Source: CAZFUY01 sp964522445 (GTDB lineage Bacteria > Pseudomonadota > Gammaproteobacteria > SZUA-229). Taken from it: a stretch of DNA of 8,429 nucleotides. The position numbers and the translations under genes are program-made. The stretch is taken from the NCBI GenBank assembly GCA_964522445.1, contig CAZFUY010000113.1, positions 1 through 8,429 on the forward strand, written 5' to 3'. The notes under the pieces are model-generated. The model worked only from the letters and a program-made list of their open reading frames with translations, was not told where the DNA came from and ran no database searches. Below, piece after piece: positions 5,166-8,429 of the stretch (position 1 is the first letter of the stretch; each line of letters starts with the position of its first letter).

Positions 5166-7025
5166 ATGTCGAGCACTACGGACAATAGCTACCCTCTATT
5201 GGAGACCATCAATTCTCCAGCAGATTTACGCGCCCTCTCATCTCTTAAATTACCTCAGCTAGCCAATGAATTGCGTGATTTTGTTATTCAGTCAGTTGCC
5301 AATACAGGCGGCCACCTGTCTGCAGGGCTGGGGACTGTTGAGCTAACGCTGGCACTTCATTATGTCTACAACACACCTGAAGATAAGCTGGTCTGGGATG
5401 TCGGCCATCAAACCTACCCACATAAAGTGATTACTGGCCGCCGCGATCTTATGCACAGTATTCGTCAACATGAAGGCATTTGCGGCTTTCCCAATAGAGA
5501 AGAAAGCCCATACGACAGCTTTGGCGTGGGCCATTCCAGCACATCGATATCTGCTGCATTAGGCATGAGCATAGCTGCGGCCTGCATGGGTAAGAATCAG
5601 AAAACAGTGGCTATTATTGGCGATGGCGCAATGTCTGGCGGCATGGCTTTTGAGGCACTCAATCATGCCGGCGATACCGATGCCGATATGCTGGTGATTC
5701 TTAATGACAACGAAATGTCGATTTCACCCAATGTCGGCGGCCTGTCCAAACATCTGGCTAAAATTCTTTCTGGCAAGGTTTACTCATCGGTACGCAACGG
5801 CAGTAAAAGTGTAATGAAACATATTCCCAATATGTGGGAACTTGCCAGACGCACAGAGGAACACGTAAAAGGCATGATTGTACCGGGAACATTCTTTGAA
5901 GAACTCGGTTTCAGTTATTTTGGCCCTATTGATGGCCACGATATCCCTACATTACTGACCATGCTAAAAAACCTGAAAGCCCAGAAAGGACCCAAGCTTT
6001 TACATATCGTCACTCAGAAAGGCAAAGGCTTTAAACCGGCTGAAGATAATCCCTGCCTGTATCACGGCGTGGGCAGCTTTGACCCTGAAACAGGCGACAA
6101 GCTGGATCAATCTTCAAATAAACCCACCTACACCGAAGTTTTTTCAGACTGGATATGTGACATGGCAGAGCAGGATAATCGTCTGGTTGCCATAACACCT
6201 GCAATGCGAGAAGGCTCTGGTCTGGTTGAATTCTCAAAACGTTTTGGCAGGCGTTACCATGATGTTGGTATTGCAGAGCAACATGCAGTTACTCTGGCGG
6301 CCGGCATGGCATGTGAAGGTTTAAAGCCGGTTGTTGCAATTTATTCAACTTTTCTACAACGCGGTTATGACCAGTTAATCCACGATGTTGCATTACAGAA
6401 TCTGCCGGTTCTATTTGCTATTGACCGCGCCGGTTTAGTGGGTGCAGACGGCCCAACTCATGCCGGCAGCTTTGATCTTAGCTATCTACGCTGCATTCCC
6501 AATTTGCTGATTATGGCACCTGCCGATGAAAATGAGTGCCGACAGATGTTATTTACAGGTTTCCAGCATAATGGCCCGGCGGCTGTTCGTTACCCAAGAG
6601 GACAGGGGCCAGGGCATGAAATAAAAACAGAAATGACCGCTCTGGAAATTGGCAGGGGTGAAATTATCCGCAATGGCAAACACACCGCCATTCTGGCTTT
6701 TGGCAGTATGCTAATTCCTGCATTACAGGCAGCCGAACAGCTGGACTGCACGGTGGTTAATATGCGTTTTATCAAACCACTGGACACTCAACTGATCAAC
6801 GAACTCAGCAAAAACCATAAGCAATTCATAACGGTAGAAGAAAATGCAGCTCAGGGAGGTGCTGGCAGTGCTGTAAATGAATACCTGCTTGAACAGAATA
6901 TTAGTATAGATGTGATCAACCTTGGCCTGCCTGATCGCTTTGTCGAACACGGCAGCTCAGCCAGATTGCTTACCGAATGTGGGCTTGATGTAAACGGCAT
7001 TATTAAAGCCGCCAAACGTAAGTGA
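5166..7025 (+). CDS. dxs: 1-deoxy-D-xylulose-5-phosphate synthase
   Basis: This thiamine diphosphate enzyme joins pyruvate and glyceraldehyde 3-phosphate to form DXP, the first and rate-setting step of the MEP isoprenoid pathway and a source for thiamine and pyridoxal. The protein is 619 aa (E. coli 620). Visible motifs are H50 in NTGGHLSAGLG, the cofactor motif GDGAMSGG at 152-159 with N182 in LNDNEMS, catalytic E371 in DVGIAEQHAV, the GADGPTHAG loop with D428, and RYPRGQG around R479. The C-terminal transketolase domain ends with ENAAQGGAGSAV and LGLPDRFVEHG. No key residue is missing. It begins six bases after ispA. The next gene, queD, lies 231 bases further on behind its own likely promoter. 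Confidence 0.97.
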   Translation: MSSTTDNSYPLLETINSPADLRALSSLKLPQLANELRDFVIQSVANTGGHLSAGLGTVELTLALHYVYNTPEDKLVWDVGHQTYPHKVITGRRDLMHSIRQHEGICGFPNREESPYDSFGVGHSSTSISAALGMSIAAACMGKNQKTVAIIGDGAMSGGMAFEALNHAGDTDADMLVILNDNEMSISPNVGGLSKHLAKILSGKVYSSVRNGSKSVMKHIPNMWELARRTEEHVKGMIVPGTFFEELGFSYFGPIDGHDIPTLLTMLKNLKAQKGPKLLHIVTQKGKGFKPAEDNPCLYHGVGSFDPETGDKLDQSSNKPTYTEVFSDWICDMAEQDNRLVAITPAMREGSGLVEFSKRFGRRYHDVGIAEQHAVTLAAGMACEGLKPVVAIYSTFLQRGYDQLIHDVALQNLPVLFAIDRAGLVGADGPTHAGSFDLSYLRCIPNLLIMAPADENECRQMLFTGFQHNGPAAVRYPRGQGPGHEIKTEMTALEIGRGEIIRNGKHTAILAFGSMLIPALQAAEQLDCTVVNMRFIKPLDTQLINELSKNHKQFITVEENAAQGGAGSAVNEYLLEQNISIDVINLGLPDRFVEHGSSARLLTECGLDVNGIIKAAKRK

Positions 7026-7062
7026 TTGCTAATATCATCAATAACCGATAAAATCCTGCGGT

Positions 7063-7088
7063 TTTACTCAGTAATTTTTCGTTATACT
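7063..7088 (+). promoter_or_regulatory. Possible promoter for queD-folE2
   Basis: TATACT at 7083-7088 is a good -10 box. TTTACT at 7063-7068 is the nearest -35-like hexamer, but the 14-base spacing is short. Start of transcription near 7095 would leave a leader of about 160 bases. A weak AACCG/CGGTT hairpin (7043-7047 with 7059-7063) with a few Ts lies just before it and could end the dxs transcript. Confidence 0.35.
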
Positions 7089-7204
7089 CTTCGCGCCTGG
7101 GAATTTAATCGTTCAAAAAAGGCATGATTTTTCGTGGAGATCGAGGCAAGAACATTGTTGTAGTTTTCTGCTGCGCTGTTTTTCAACGAAGATATCTGCG
7201 AAAA

Positions 7205-7237
7205 AGCACGTGCGCCGGGTGCTAATAAAATTCCGGC
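7205..7237 (+). promoter_or_regulatory. Predicted H-type pseudoknot in the queD leader
   Basis: AGCAC (7205-7209) pairs with GTGCT (7219-7223). GCCGG inside that loop (7214-7218) pairs with CCGGC (7233-7237). The two 5-bp stems abut without a gap and the crossing loop AATAAAATT is A/U-rich, a classic H-type pseudoknot. It ends four bases before GAGAG (7242-7246), the likely ribosome binding site of queD. The position is what one expects of a translational riboswitch, and preQ1 riboswitches use this fold, but I see no match to a known preQ1 class. Short stems can arise by chance. Confidence 0.35.
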
Positions 7238-7256
7238 TGCTGAGAGTATAGATTCC

Positions 7257-7637
7257 ATGCCTGCAAAATATACGCTGAAAATATTAACAGATTTCGCTTC
7301 AGCTCATACCCTGCGTGATTATCCGGGTGCTTGTAGCCGTATGCATGGGCATAACTGGAAAGTAGAGCTTGAAGTTGAAGCAAGCCAGTTAAATGAAATC
7401 GGTATTGCCATTGATTTCAAGCAGATGAAAAAAATAGCGAACAAGGTATGCGAGCAGCTTGATCATCGCTACTTAAACGAACTTGAACCATTTACTGAAA
7501 TTAATCCTACGGCTGAAAACATTGCTGCTTATTTGTACGGCGAAATTTCAAAACAGATTAATAACGAACACATTAAAGTAACAGCGCTAACTCTTTGGGA
7601 AACAGAAAGAGCAAGTGTGCGCTACCAAGAGAATTAA
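7257..7637 (+). CDS. queD: 6-carboxytetrahydropterin synthase / 6-pyruvoyl-tetrahydropterin synthase family (QueD-like)
   Basis: This zinc enzyme converts 7,8-dihydroneopterin triphosphate to 6-carboxy-5,6,7,8-tetrahydropterin, the second step towards preQ0 and queuosine in tRNA. The 126-aa protein carries the diagnostic pattern: zinc ligands H17 (FASAHTL), H30 and H32 in CSRMHGHNW, catalytic C26 (CxxxHGH), LDHRYLN with H70, the substrate-side NPTAENIA at 83-90, and WETE at 114-117. It starts at ATG 7257 with a weak GAGAG ribosome binding site. The upstream frame stays open for 31 codons without a usable start, so this ATG is the only reasonable one. It lies four bases before folE2, whose product is its substrate. 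A PTPS-like role in another pterin pathway cannot be excluded from sequence, and no queE or queC is in view. Confidence 0.9.
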   Translation: MPAKYTLKILTDFASAHTLRDYPGACSRMHGHNWKVELEVEASQLNEIGIAIDFKQMKKIANKVCEQLDHRYLNELEPFTEINPTAENIAAYLYGEISKQINNEHIKVTALTLWETERASVRYQEN

Positions 7638-7641
7638 ACTG

Positions 7642-8429
7642 ATGACTAATACCAAAAATATTCCTGATGTACAAAATAGCGAAGACCGCCGTCAAATAGC
7701 TATTAACAAAGTTGGTATTAAAGATATTAAACACCCTGTTATCATAAAAGATCGCACAGGTGACATACAACATACTGTTGCCAATTTTAATATGTATGTG
7801 GACTTACCTCATCAGTTCAAAGGCACTCACATGTCTCGCTTTGTTGATATTCTCAACAACCACGAGCGCGAAATTACAGTGGAATCATTCCGTGAAATGC
7901 TATCTGAAATGACAGATCGTCTGGATGCAGAATGCGGCCACATTGAAATGAACTTCACTTACTTTGTAAATAAAACAGCGCCTGCAACAGGCGTAAAAAG
8001 TTTACTCGATTATGATGTAACATTTATCGGCGCGAGAAATCACGACGAGAATTGCGTAGCAATAAAAGTCGTTGTACCTGTTACCAGCCTTTGCCCCTGC
8101 TCAAAGAAAATTTCAGAGTATGGCGCACACAATCAACGCTCACACGTTACTGTTAATGTTCGCACTAAAGGTTTTGTGTGGATTGAAGATATTATTGATA
8201 TTGTTGAAAAAGAAGCATCCTGCGAACTATACAGTTTACTAAAACGCCCGGATGAAAAAGTTGTTACTGAACGCGCCTATGACAATCCAAAATTTGTAGA
8301 AGATATGGTGCGAGATGTTGCCGCACGTTTAAATGATGATGATCGTATTTCAGCCTATACTCTGGAATCAGAAAACTTTGAATCTATTCATAATCATTCT
8401 GCTTATGCTTTAATTCATAAAGATAAAAC
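7642..8429 (+). CDS. folE2: GTP cyclohydrolase I type IB (FolE2), 3' end outside the window
   Basis: This metal-flexible GTP cyclohydrolase converts GTP to 7,8-dihydroneopterin triphosphate, the entry to folate and to queuosine. It replaces zinc-dependent FolE in many bacteria and is often induced when zinc is scarce. I translated 262 codons from ATG 7642; the frame is open to the last base, and from family lengths (about 260-300 aa) the stop should lie just beyond. Motifs include FNMYVDLPHQFKGTHMSRFV (49-68), PVTSLCPCSK with the catalytic cysteine C151, GAHNQRSHV (161-169), ERAYDNPKFVEDMVRD (210-225) and the conserved ESIHNHSAYA near the end. The start has AAGAGA about ten bases upstream. 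It follows queD by four bases, so the pair is probably one transcript. No clear Zur box was found upstream. Confidence 0.95.
   Translation, partial: MTNTKNIPDVQNSEDRRQIAINKVGIKDIKHPVIIKDRTGDIQHTVANFNMYVDLPHQFKGTHMSRFVDILNNHEREITVESFREMLSEMTDRLDAECGHIEMNFTYFVNKTAPATGVKSLLDYDVTFIGARNHDENCVAIKVVVPVTSLCPCSKKISEYGAHNQRSHVTVNVRTKGFVWIEDIIDIVEKEASCELYSLLKRPDEKVVTERAYDNPKFVEDMVRDVAARLNDDDRISAYTLESENFESIHNHSAYALIHKDK

Noticed and set aside
7075..7095. Zur operator before queD-folE2
   Set aside because: GTTATACT resembles one half of a Zur site, but the opposite half is missing.

Overview
The window appears to come from a gammaproteobacterium. The conserved block xseB-ispA-dxs followed by queD-folE2 is typical of that class, and a type I-F CRISPR-Cas locus fits too. 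Non-coding stretches look AT-rich by eye. Genus cannot be fixed from the sequence; a sulfur oxidiser or methylotroph-like lineage is only a guess.

The left half (1-3874) is an accessory, defence-flavoured region with every gene on the minus strand. In transcription order it holds a nucleotidyltransferase (AbiEii-like) gene remnant, an inverted-repeat element, a WYL-domain transcription regulator with a perfect inverted repeat in front of its start codon, a block of REP-like hairpins, a Tat-exported HIRAN-domain protein, cas1 of type I-F, a broken Fic-family (DUF4172) gene, and the start of the cas2-3 fusion gene, which runs off the left edge. No CRISPR array and no csy genes lie in the window; they are expected to the left. 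The Fic fragment sits exactly between cas1 and cas2-3, two genes that are normally adjacent in I-F operons.

The right half (4005-8429) is housekeeping on the plus strand. xseB, ispA and dxs are tightly packed: the exonuclease VII small subunit, farnesyl diphosphate synthase and the first enzyme of the MEP isoprenoid pathway. A 231-base gap follows, with a plausible promoter and a leader that can fold into an H-type pseudoknot. Then come queD and folE2, four bases apart. FolE2 turns GTP into dihydroneopterin triphosphate, and QueD can turn that into carboxytetrahydropterin for queuosine.

No wholly new system is visible. The most worthwhile leads are the Fic remnant embedded in the I-F operon, the candidate WYL operator, the exported HIRAN protein beside cas1, and the structured queD leader.
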